This document shows positions 1 through 5,074 of a DNA stretch of 5,596 nucleotides, piece after piece. The stretch lies in NCBI GenBank assembly GCA_027038805.1, contig JALWGO010000023.1, positions 1-5,596 on the forward strand, in the 5' to 3' direction. The DNA comes from Thermoprotei archaeon. Lineage in GTDB: Archaea > Thermoproteota > Thermoprotei_A > Sulfolobales > WANQ01. The notes below the pieces were generated by a model that saw nothing but the letters and a program-made list of their open reading frames with translations, made no database searches and had not been told where the DNA came from. Positions within the stretch are counted from its first letter, which is position 1. Every line of letters begins with the position of its first letter. The position numbers and the translations under genes were made by a program.

Positions 1-499
1 CTATTTCTACATCGTAGCGGTTAGGTATTGTTGGACCACGTGGATAAGCTAGTTGGAGTACGGGTAACCCGTAGGTCTCAGCTGTAAAGGCTACTTCCGT
101 CCATATCTGTAGCATTGCGTCTTCCTGGGGTGAGCCCCAGTATACTGTTGCCGCTACACCATCTGCTCCCAATGCTATTGCTTCTTCAACCACACCTACT
201 GGGCTTTGAACTAGTTGTTGCTCTTTTGGTCTAAGCACGCTTTTCCCAGTGACCTTTACTATGAGTGCTGTTTTCCCGGCCCATACCTCGTAGGTTTGCT
301 TAGCCATACCGGGTAGGAGCATTATTGCGTCTACTCCTGCTTCAACTACCTTGGATAGAATGGTCTTCGGATCTATGTGCCATGGCGGGAAGTCTTGGGG
401 TCCATGCTCTAGTCCGTGGTCGAAGGCGAAGACTAGTGCTTTTCCATCCGGTAGTATTCTTGATAACCTAACTTTTTTCCCTACTACGTGGAAGCTCAT
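1..499 (-). CDS. Archaeal class I fructose-bisphosphate aldolase (DhnA family), C-terminal part beyond left edge
   Basis: Likely a cytoplasmic Schiff-base aldolase interconverting fructose 1,6-bisphosphate with dihydroxyacetone phosphate and glyceraldehyde 3-phosphate in glycolysis/gluconeogenesis. Visible are 166 codons (499 down to 2) with no stop. Residues 23-37 contain the signature FDHGLEHGPQDF; Asp27 matches the catalytic Asp of the archaeal enzyme (Asp24 in Thermoproteus tenax, from memory). Residues 150-155 read LAYPRG, where Tyr152 matches the catalytic Tyr; the Trp two residues before it in T. tenax is Leu150 here. The Schiff-base lysine would lie outside the window. The ATG at 499 is supported by GAGG at 509-512, nine bases upstream, and a TATA-like box at 538-543. 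The main alternative is ADH synthase (archaeal aromatic amino acid pathway), which shares the YPRG segment but normally has DHGVSNGP; the DHGLEHGP form favours the aldolase. Confidence 0.85.
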   Translation of the reverse strand, partial: MSFHVVGKKVRLSRILPDGKALVFAFDHGLEHGPQDFPPWHIDPKTILSKVVEAGVDAIMLLPGMAKQTYEVWAGKTALIVKVTGKSVLRPKEQQLVQSPVGVVEEAIALGADGVAATVYWGSPQEDAMLQIWTEVAFTAETYGLPVLQLAYPRGPTIPNRYDVEI

Positions 500-508
500 G
501 TTATCATT

Positions 509-548
509 CCTCAACTCTAACTAATCCTAGGCTAGAGTATAAGTATTT
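509..548 (-). promoter_or_regulatory. Promoter and ribosome binding site of the aldolase gene
   Basis: Read on the minus strand, a TATA-like CTTATA lies at 543-538 inside an AT-rich stretch (548-535). An archaeal start of transcription about 26 bases from its centre would fall near 514, giving a leader of about 15 bases that contains the Shine-Dalgarno GAGG at 512-509, nine bases before the ATG. The gap 500-603 between the aldolase and the ATPase gene upstream of it therefore looks like an independent promoter region, not an operon junction. I see no clear terminator in it. Confidence 0.5.
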
Positions 549-603
549 CCATAAACAAGAACAACGATACCCTACTGTGGGAAGACTAGAAGAGAGTTCA
601 CGT

Positions 604-1884
604 TTATCCTGCTATTGTTTCCTCTTCTCGTTTCTTTTCTGCTAGTTTTAACGCTACTTCAATAATATCTTCGGGACCCAGTGCTTCGTCAACGCTTGTC
701 GTTTTTGGTTTCCTAGTTAAGCTTATGAGGCCTATTCTAGGTATACTGTATTCTTCTATTCTCTCCCTAGCTAATGCTATGTCTCTTCTAGTGTACTCAC
801 CTATTTTTACCTCATAAGCTATTCTCGGCTTCTTCTTATGGTCTAATAAGACTATGTCTATATCACCCCTATTGTCTGGGAGAATAGTGTATGCATGGTT
901 AAGCTCCTTGTATCTGGCCAATAGTTCTCCTAGTAGGAACTGTAGTTCTATTGAATAATCATATAATATGTCTTCTGGCCTCGGCTTCAACTCGTGTTCA
1001 ACGAGATCCTCTATTCTTAGGATGAGTGAGAGTATGGGTGAGCGGTGCTTATAGTAGTATCTATTCCTCCTAGTCTTCCATAAGGGTATCTTATCTACTA
1101 ACCCCATGGATTCTAGCTGGCTTAGTATCCCAGTAACTATACCTGGATGAGGCTCCGATAATAATTTGAGCTCGTATAGCTTCTGTGCAAGGTGTTTTGA
1201 AGACCAGTAGTGGTGAGCTAATAGTCTTAGAACTGTATCGTAGAGGCGGGTCAACTGTTTTTCTTCTTCCTCAAAAACCTCTCCTATAAGACTAGAAGGA
1301 GTTACCGCTAGTCTATCAGCATGTCTTACTATCTCATCCCAAGGGTTTCCGCGGAGTTCGAGAAATAATAGTATCCAGGGATCTCTTGCCACTACACTCC
1401 ATAGTACTGCTTCACGAGGCTCTAGTATTCTCGACAATGATGCTATAGTGTCTTCTGGTGAAATAATATCTATTTTGAATGGTGCAACAAGTCCTAGGAG
1501 AGGACTATTAGAGTTGAAGACTTTTCTAGCTATACCTAGACTCGAACCACAAAGCACTAGCACTCCATGTAGGTCTATTCTCTTCAACGCTATCATATCC
1601 CAATAGTTCTCGGGTAAGCGTTGGAACTCGTCAATAACTACTGTTTTATTCTCATCAATGTATCTTGTTGCCTTCTTCATACACTTGGGTAACGGTTCTT
1701 CTCTCACCTCTTCCTTATCGTCGACTATGCATGTACCAGTCCTAGTAATCGTTACGTATAAGTTCCAGTCAAGGCATCTCCTCAATAGGAATGTTTTACC
1801 AGTCTTCCTCCTCCCATATACTAGTAGCCATGTATTGTTTTCTCTAAGTCTACGACACTCCCATCTATCTATAATTATCCTTAT
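604..1884 (-). CDS. Archaeal AAA+ ATPase with winged-helix and PD-(D/E)XK-like C-terminal region; non-standard start codon
   Basis: P-loop ATPase of the family widely multiplied in archaea (AAA ATPase plus DUF234-like C-terminus); cellular role unknown, possibly linked to mobile elements or stress. Numbering from ATA at 1884 (426 residues): Walker A GRRKTGKT at 24-31, Walker B VVIDE at 82-86, sensor-1-like LCGSS at 111-115, a winged-helix region at about 224-287, and a nuclease-like motif at 320-360 (Glu320, Asp341/Asp343, then EVK at 358-360). The frame is open from 1905, but the first ATG, GTG or TTG is the TTG at 1785, three codons after Walker A; starting there would remove the nucleotide-binding loop. 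ATA at 1884 lies four bases after GGTGA (1893-1889) and gives an N-terminus (IRIIIDRWE) that suits the family, so I prefer it; ATA 1878 and ATT 1875 are other options. A start-codon mutation or a sequencing error is also possible. Confidence 0.8.
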   Translation of the reverse strand: MRIIIDRWECRRLRENNTWLLVYGRRKTGKTFLLRRCLDWNLYVTITRTGTCIVDDKEEVREEPLPKCMKKATRYIDENKTVVIDEFQRLPENYWDMIALKRIDLHGVLVLCGSSLGIARKVFNSNSPLLGLVAPFKIDIISPEDTIASLSRILEPREAVLWSVVARDPWILLFLELRGNPWDEIVRHADRLAVTPSSLIGEVFEEEEKQLTRLYDTVLRLLAHHYWSSKHLAQKLYELKLLSEPHPGIVTGILSQLESMGLVDKIPLWKTRRNRYYYKHRSPILSLILRIEDLVEHELKPRPEDILYDYSIELQFLLGELLARYKELNHAYTILPDNRGDIDIVLLDHKKKPRIAYEVKIGEYTRRDIALARERIEEYSIPRIGLISLTRKPKTTSVDEALGPEDIIEVALKLAEKKREEETIAG

Positions 1885-1890
1885 ATTCTC

Positions 1891-1911
1891 ACCAGAATAT
1901 TCTGGTCAGAA
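1891..1911. repeat. Perfect 16-bp palindrome with an overlapping imperfect one, candidate operator
   Basis: ACCAGAATATTCTGGT at 1891-1906 is identical to its reverse complement over all 16 bases. It overlaps a second, interrupted palindrome TTCTG-GT-CAGAA at 1900-1911, so the half-site CAGAA occurs three times in alternating orientation. The cluster covers the region from just after the ATPase TATA box to the predicted transcription start, where a bound dimer would block initiation. It also overlaps the open frame upstream of the ATPase. Binding of a regulator, perhaps encoded elsewhere, is an inference. Confidence 0.6.
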
Positions 1912-1915
1912 TACA

Positions 1916-1924
1916 GTATATAAG
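1916..1924 (-). promoter_or_regulatory. TATA box of the ATPase gene
   Basis: On the minus strand CTTATATAC at 1924-1916 is a strong archaeal TATA box. A transcription start about 26 bases from its centre falls near 1894, just before the GGTGAG at 1893-1888, so the leader would be only about ten bases if translation begins at ATA 1884. This spacing supports a translation start close to 1884 and argues against the TTG at 1785. Confidence 0.6.
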
Positions 1925-1927
1925 GCT

Positions 1928-1946
1928 TACCCATATGGCATGGGTA
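1928..1946. repeat. 19-bp inverted repeat centred between two divergent TATA boxes
   Basis: TACCCAT (1928-1934) and ATGGGTA (1940-1946) form 7-bp inverted arms around a 5-base spacer. The centre, 1937, is equidistant from the centres of the ATPase TATA box (about 1920) and the radical SAM TATA box (about 1954). A dimeric regulator here could affect both promoters by contacting the positions where the transcription factor B recognition elements lie. Its symmetry is seen directly; its function is inferred. Confidence 0.5.
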
Positions 1947-1950
1947 CCCG

Positions 1951-1956
1951 TATAAA
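1951..1956 (+). promoter_or_regulatory. TATA box of the radical SAM gene
   Basis: TATAAA at 1951-1956 faces the ATPase TATA box on the opposite strand. A start of transcription near 1980 would give a leader of about 20 bases before the ATG at 2001. The leader contains GAGG at 1985-1988, twelve bases from the ATG, which is rather far for a Shine-Dalgarno sequence but usable. Confidence 0.55.
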
Positions 1957-2000
1957 CTCTTAGACCCCTCTAGTAATCAGTGTAGAGGCGGAATAACTCA

Positions 2001-2945
2001 ATGGAAAAGAAATACCACTACGTATTCGGTCCAGTACCAAGTCGTAGATTAGGGAGGAGTCTCGGTGTAAGAGTAGTACCATTAAAAGCATGTAGCTATA
2101 ATTGCATCTACTGCCAGCTCGGTAGAACAAATATCCTAACAACCGAGAGGAAAGAATGGCTTCCATCCCATGAGATACTAAGAGAAATAATAGAGGTCGC
2201 CGATAGGCTCGGAGAAAAAATAGACTATATAACCTTCCTAGGAGATGGAGAACCAACACTCCACTCAAAACTAGGATGGCTAATAGAGAAAACAAAAACC
2301 GAGACAGGGATCAAGGTAGCTGTGCTAACAAATGGAAGCCTACTCCACGTAGACGAGGTAGCAGAAAGCCTACTAGAAGCAGACCTAGTCTCACCCAAAC
2401 TAGATGCGGGAAACGAACGATTATTCCGGATAATAAATAGACCCCACCCCTCAATAAAATACAATGAAATGTTAAACGGGCTAATAGAGTTCCGGAGAAA
2501 ATACCGTGGCTTCCTATGGCTAGAAGTAATGCTAATAAACCAGCTAAACGACACCATCCCCCATCTAAGAGAACTAGCAGAAAAAATACAATTGATAAAA
2601 CCAGACAACATATTCATAAACACGCCAATAAGGCCCCCAGCAGAAGAATGGGTAAAACCACCAACAAGCGACAGGATACTCAAAGCAGCTCAAATACTAG
2701 GAGCCAAGAAAACACCAATAACCCTACCCCAACCAGAATTCCACATAGAAGCCTACTCTAATCCAGTTGAGGCAATAATAGACATAACCCGAACCCACCC
2801 CATGAGCCTAAACGAAGTAAAACAAACACTCATGAACTACGGCTACAACCCAGACGAGATAATAAGAAGAGTCCTAGAAACAGGCCAGGTATCCAGGAGA
2901 CAGTACATGGGCAAATACTACCTAGTATACCGTCAACCAAGATAA
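2001..2945 (+). CDS. Radical SAM protein of the COG0731-like 'FGPVPSRRLGRSLG' family, function unknown
   Basis: A 314-residue predicted cytoplasmic [4Fe-4S] enzyme that would cleave S-adenosylmethionine to start radical chemistry; the substrate is unknown. The family signature FGPVPSRRLGRSLG is at residues 9-22, followed by the cluster motif CSYNCIYC (Cys31, Cys35, Cys38). GDGEPT at 81-86 is the SAM-binding GGE-like motif and TNGS at 110-113 is the next core strand. These three cysteines are the only ones in the protein, so an additional SPASM-type cluster is excluded. Residues from about 255 form a small, possibly winged-helix, tail (NEVKQTLMNYGYNPDEIIRR region). It resembles the uncharacterised UPF0026/slr1464 group and is distantly related to the wybutosine enzyme TYW1, but it is shorter and should not be called TYW1. 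It has its own promoter and converges on the molybdoenzyme gene with a 29-bp gap. Confidence 0.88.
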   Translation: MEKKYHYVFGPVPSRRLGRSLGVRVVPLKACSYNCIYCQLGRTNILTTERKEWLPSHEILREIIEVADRLGEKIDYITFLGDGEPTLHSKLGWLIEKTKTETGIKVAVLTNGSLLHVDEVAESLLEADLVSPKLDAGNERLFRIINRPHPSIKYNEMLNGLIEFRRKYRGFLWLEVMLINQLNDTIPHLRELAEKIQLIKPDNIFINTPIRPPAEEWVKPPTSDRILKAAQILGAKKTPITLPQPEFHIEAYSNPVEAIIDITRTHPMSLNEVKQTLMNYGYNPDEIIRRVLETGQVSRRQYMGKYYLVYRQPR

Positions 2946-2974
2946 GAAGATTAGACGAGAGCATCAAAGTAATA

Positions 2975-3931
2975 TTATACGCCCTTAAACCGCTCCTCCA
3001 GCCAAGCATTCCCCCTCTCATGGTATCCTAGAGCCTCCCAGTACCCGTCAACATAGTCTTCTCTAAACACTATCCTCTTAACCCACTTAGCATGCTTCCA
3101 CCCATAGAGATGCGGTATAAAGATCCTAGCCGGAAACCCGTGCTCGAGGTCTAGGGGTTCACCGTTAACCCTCAATACTAGTAGGCTTTGAGGATAGAGA
3201 AAATCTTCTAACGGTATAATAGTAGTATAACCGTCAAGACCCTCAACAAACACCCACCTAGCACTACTCTTCACACCAGCAAGCCCAGCAATCCTCTCCA
3301 ACGGAACACCCTCCCAACCACGCTTCCCAATACTCCAACCTGTAACACAGTGAAACATAGAATCAACCCTCACAAGCCCCATAGACAATAAGTCACTATA
3401 ACTCAAAGAAAGCCTACGCTCAACCAAACCCTCAACCCAAAGCCTCCACTCCCTCAAATCAACCCTAGGCAAACCCTTCACAGCATAAACGACGGGCTTG
3501 GGTATAACACGCTGACCCCTAGGCAAACCATCAACAACACCAACTGGGCCCCTAGGCAAACTAGAATAATCCCCCTTCTCCTCTACTACACTTCTACTAG
3601 AACTAATCATACGGGAAACCGCCTCCCCCTTAAATAAACATATTATACGTTGTATTCCGCCCCCCTTCTCAGCGTCAACTATAACCCTACACTCACCTTT
3701 ATCTCCTAAGCCGATCTTATATAATATGAAGCGGGCTCCAATAACCTCCCTACCCCTTAGAGAACAATCCAGTGGGACTCCTAATTGTTTAACCAGTAGG
3801 TCTTCAACAACGTTAACAGCATCACGGCTATCTAACACCCTACCTCCAACCCTACACTCCACAGCATACCTGTAGCCATTAATACCAAGATAAGAAACAT
3901 CCTTAACAACACACACTCCTCCAAACACCAA
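2975..3931 (-). CDS. Sulfite-oxidase-fold molybdopterin-dependent oxidoreductase with unrecognised N-terminal domain
   Basis: A 318-residue protein whose residues about 135-312 match the oxidoreductase molybdopterin-binding domain of the sulfite oxidase/MsrP family. Evidence: a WRLWVEGLV core at 162-170, FHCVTGWS at 193-200 with Cys195 as the presumed molybdenum ligand, the DGYTTIIPLED strand at 233-243, NGEPLDLEHGFPARI at 256-270, and the typical GYWEALGYHERGNAW tail at 296-310. Residues 1 to about 120 belong to no family I recognise and hold five scattered cysteines (7, 26, 56, 81, 98). No Tat or Sec signal and no membrane helix is visible, so it is probably cytoplasmic, unlike MsrP. The dimerisation domain of true sulfite oxidases is absent. 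Substrate unknown. The start is TTG 3931 or, nearly as likely, GTG 3928; a TATA-like box at 3950-3960 puts transcription initiation near 3930, so the mRNA may be leaderless. GGAGG follows these starts and cannot serve them. Confidence 0.85.
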   Translation of the reverse strand: MVFGGVCVVKDVSYLGINGYRYAVECRVGGRVLDSRDAVNVVEDLLVKQLGVPLDCSLRGREVIGARFILYKIGLGDKGECRVIVDAEKGGGIQRIICLFKGEAVSRMISSSRSVVEEKGDYSSLPRGPVGVVDGLPRGQRVIPKPVVYAVKGLPRVDLREWRLWVEGLVERRLSLSYSDLLSMGLVRVDSMFHCVTGWSIGKRGWEGVPLERIAGLAGVKSSARWVFVEGLDGYTTIIPLEDFLYPQSLLVLRVNGEPLDLEHGFPARIFIPHLYGWKHAKWVKRIVFREDYVDGYWEALGYHERGNAWLEERFKGV

Positions 3932-3949
3932 CTACCAAAGCTGCAAAAA

Positions 3950-3960
3950 CATATTAAAGA
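3950..3960 (-). promoter_or_regulatory. Promoter of the molybdoenzyme gene, probably leaderless
   Basis: Read on the minus strand, TCTTTAATATG at 3960-3950 is a TATA-like element. Its predicted transcription start is about 3930, which coincides with the candidate start codons at 3931 and 3928. No convincing Shine-Dalgarno precedes them. Coincidence of transcription and translation starts is common in crenarchaea for first genes. Confidence 0.4.
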
Positions 3961-4116
3961 CATTCATGGAAAACAACCTATTCTCAATATATAAGAACAC
4001 CAACTATAAAAACAAAAACATCGAATAACCAACAGTGCAACACAAAAACAGTTCTCAAAAAATAAAATTAACAAAAAAGAAAACAGCAACAACACACTAA
4101 AGCCACAACAAATAAA

Positions 4117-4124
4117 TAATATAC
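4117..4124 (+). promoter_or_regulatory. Candidate TATA box for the putative Cmr operon
   Basis: TAATATAC at 4117-4124 would place transcription initiation near 4147 and give a leader of about 30 bases before the TTG at 4177. The leader contains AAAAAGGTAT at 4161-4170, a weak Shine-Dalgarno candidate about nine bases upstream of the start codon. The flanking AT-richness makes the call uncertain. Confidence 0.3.
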
Positions 4125-4176
4125 AATAAAAACAAAACAACAATTCTACAAAAGCAAGAGAAAAAGGTATCCCGTC

Positions 4177-5016
4177 TTGACGAACGATTCCGATATAATA
4201 GACATACTCACACCAGGTAAAAATTCTTACAATAATAATCCGGAAATAGGGACAAGTAAGATTAGGGATGCTTTAATTGAGTTGCTGAGAAAAAACAATA
4301 TAGATAATAGCTTACTTAGCAGAAGAGATGATATGAATCATCTCTTTAAACTTTTCGCCAATATATATGCCACTAACAATAGTGACCAATTGAGAAACCT
4401 ACTGGGCGAATTAAACAAGCTTTTAGGAAGGTTATTATGTAGTAGTAACATAGATAATATATGTCATAGAGAAGATAATGAATTTTATCTAATAGATCCT
4501 AGTCAATTAAATCAATGGGTTCGAAACCTTAGGAGTCCGAAAGATTATTTCAATAGAACTATAAGAGAATTGGAAGAAAAAGAAAGAAGTGCAAGGGACG
4601 ATAGAAGAGAAGAAATCCGTAAAATGAAAAATCTATTAAATAAAATTAAAGATATCTTATTGGTAACAAGTAATGATATAAATGAAAAATACAAGAATGC
4701 GCTAAATAAACTATATGAAATGGATCCAAACAATGGATACATTGCATTACTAGCATACATATACCTTAAGATTGTAGCTAACTATAATCTATTTGACAAT
4801 CTAGAATGGTTTCTAGTACTATTATCTAGAGCTTTCAGTAATGCCTCAACGAGAGATAATCAAATGTTTCTACCAGTATGTCCTACTAAAAAGCACGCGG
4901 TAACAGCATTCTATGAAATAATTAATAGATACGGACTATATACTGAAGGAAGAACAGATATAAATTTCAGAATAAATATTACGAACTTCATAGAGAGATT
5001 ATTGCAGAATTTTTAA
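4177..5016 (+). CDS. Asn-rich helical protein beside cmr4; candidate divergent Cmr5-like small subunit with long N-terminal extension
   Basis: I do not firmly recognise this 279-residue protein. It appears wholly alpha-helical, soluble and rich in asparagine (38 residues, about 14%). A strongly charged helix or coiled coil spans about 127-160. Residues 168-220 (NEKYKNALNKLYEMDPNNGY, then a hydrophobic LLAYIYLKI helix and an EWFLVLL helix) recall the pattern of Cmr5, the small helical filament subunit of type III-B complexes, whose core reads roughly KYxxLVKKxPxxIxxNGLxxxLAFLxxK. Cmr5 is normally about 120-170 residues, so this protein carries some 150 extra N-terminal residues. It lies 58 bp before the cmr4-like gene on the same strand. 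The start is TTG 4177, since the frame contains no ATG until codon 53 and is closed upstream at 4117. Its codons are far richer in A/T than those of cmr4. It could instead be an unrelated type III accessory protein. Confidence 0.75.
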   Translation: MTNDSDIIDILTPGKNSYNNNPEIGTSKIRDALIELLRKNNIDNSLLSRRDDMNHLFKLFANIYATNNSDQLRNLLGELNKLLGRLLCSSNIDNICHREDNEFYLIDPSQLNQWVRNLRSPKDYFNRTIRELEEKERSARDDRREEIRKMKNLLNKIKDILLVTSNDINEKYKNALNKLYEMDPNNGYIALLAYIYLKIVANYNLFDNLEWFLVLLSRAFSNASTRDNQMFLPVCPTKKHAVTAFYEIINRYGLYTEGRTDINFRINITNFIERLLQNF

Positions 5017-5024
5017 CTGATTTT
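5010..5024 (+). terminator. Possible T-tract terminator at the end of the helical gene
   Basis: Two plus-strand T-runs, five T at 5010-5014 (overlapping the TAA stop) and four T at 5021-5024, lie in an AT-rich setting. Archaeal RNA polymerase terminates at such tracts, but these are short, so partial termination or read-through into cmr4 is equally possible. Confidence 0.25.
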
Positions 5025-5034
5025 CAATTATAGC
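5025..5034 (+). promoter_or_regulatory. Possible separate TATA box for the cmr4-like gene
   Basis: CAATTATAGC at 5025-5034 is TATA-like. It would start transcription near 5055, about 20 bases before the GTG at 5075, with the strong Shine-Dalgarno inside the leader. With the T-tracts just before it, this suggests the two genes may not be strictly co-transcribed. The motif is weak. Confidence 0.25.
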
Positions 5035-5061
5035 AATACAATCACATAAAGTAACGAGTAT

Positions 5062-5069
5062 GGGAGGAT
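5062..5069 (+). promoter_or_regulatory. Strong Shine-Dalgarno deciding the cmr4 start
   Basis: GGGAGGAT at 5062-5069 is the best ribosome binding site in the window. The GGAGG core ends seven bases before GTG 5075. It overlaps the in-frame ATG at 5060, which has no site of its own, so the GTG is the more likely start. Confidence 0.75.
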
Positions 5070-5074
5070 TACTC

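Larger units (their letters stand above)
3932..4176. other. A-rich, G-poor divergent intergenic spacer before the CRISPR-associated genes
   Basis: These 245 bases separate the molybdoenzyme (minus) from the first gene of the putative Cmr locus (plus). By hand count 4001-4140 holds about 88 A, 28 C, 17 T and 7 G on the plus strand. I find no ORF, tRNA or CRISPR repeat. Several TATA-like stretches occur by composition alone (3987-3995, 4005-4010, 4117-4124). An 11-base direct repeat AACACCAACTA is at 3924-3934 and 3996-4006. The best-placed plus-strand TATA is listed separately. Confidence 0.6.

Noticed and set aside
1890..1892. GTG near the predicted transcription start as a leaderless ATPase start
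   Set aside because: It is out of frame with the ATPase and meets a stop codon after three codons (GTG AGA ATA TAA); it would matter only if an indel error exists.
1658..1963. Plus-strand open frame of 101 codons opposite the ATPase N-terminus
   Set aside because: It is antisense to the Walker A and following region, has no recognisable domain, and runs across the ATPase promoter and palindrome.
1960..2683. Two minus-strand open frames (1960-2295 and 2225-2683) opposite the radical SAM gene
   Set aside because: Both are antisense to highly conserved radical SAM motifs, and their Ser/Leu-rich products look like reverse-strand shadows.
2939..2974. Terminator between the convergent radical SAM and molybdoenzyme genes
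   Set aside because: The minus strand is T/C-rich here, but there is no uninterrupted T-run and no plus-strand T-tract, so I do not call one.
3932..4176. CRISPR array or leader next to the cmr genes
   Set aside because: The spacer is AT-rich as leaders often are, but no repeat of 20 or more bases recurs; the 11-base AACACCAACTA direct repeat, one copy of which lies in the start of the molybdoenzyme gene, is expected from the low complexity.
5060..5062. ATG as the start of the cmr4-like gene
   Set aside because: No ribosome binding site precedes it, and the excellent GGGAGGAT overlaps it while being ideally spaced for GTG 5075.
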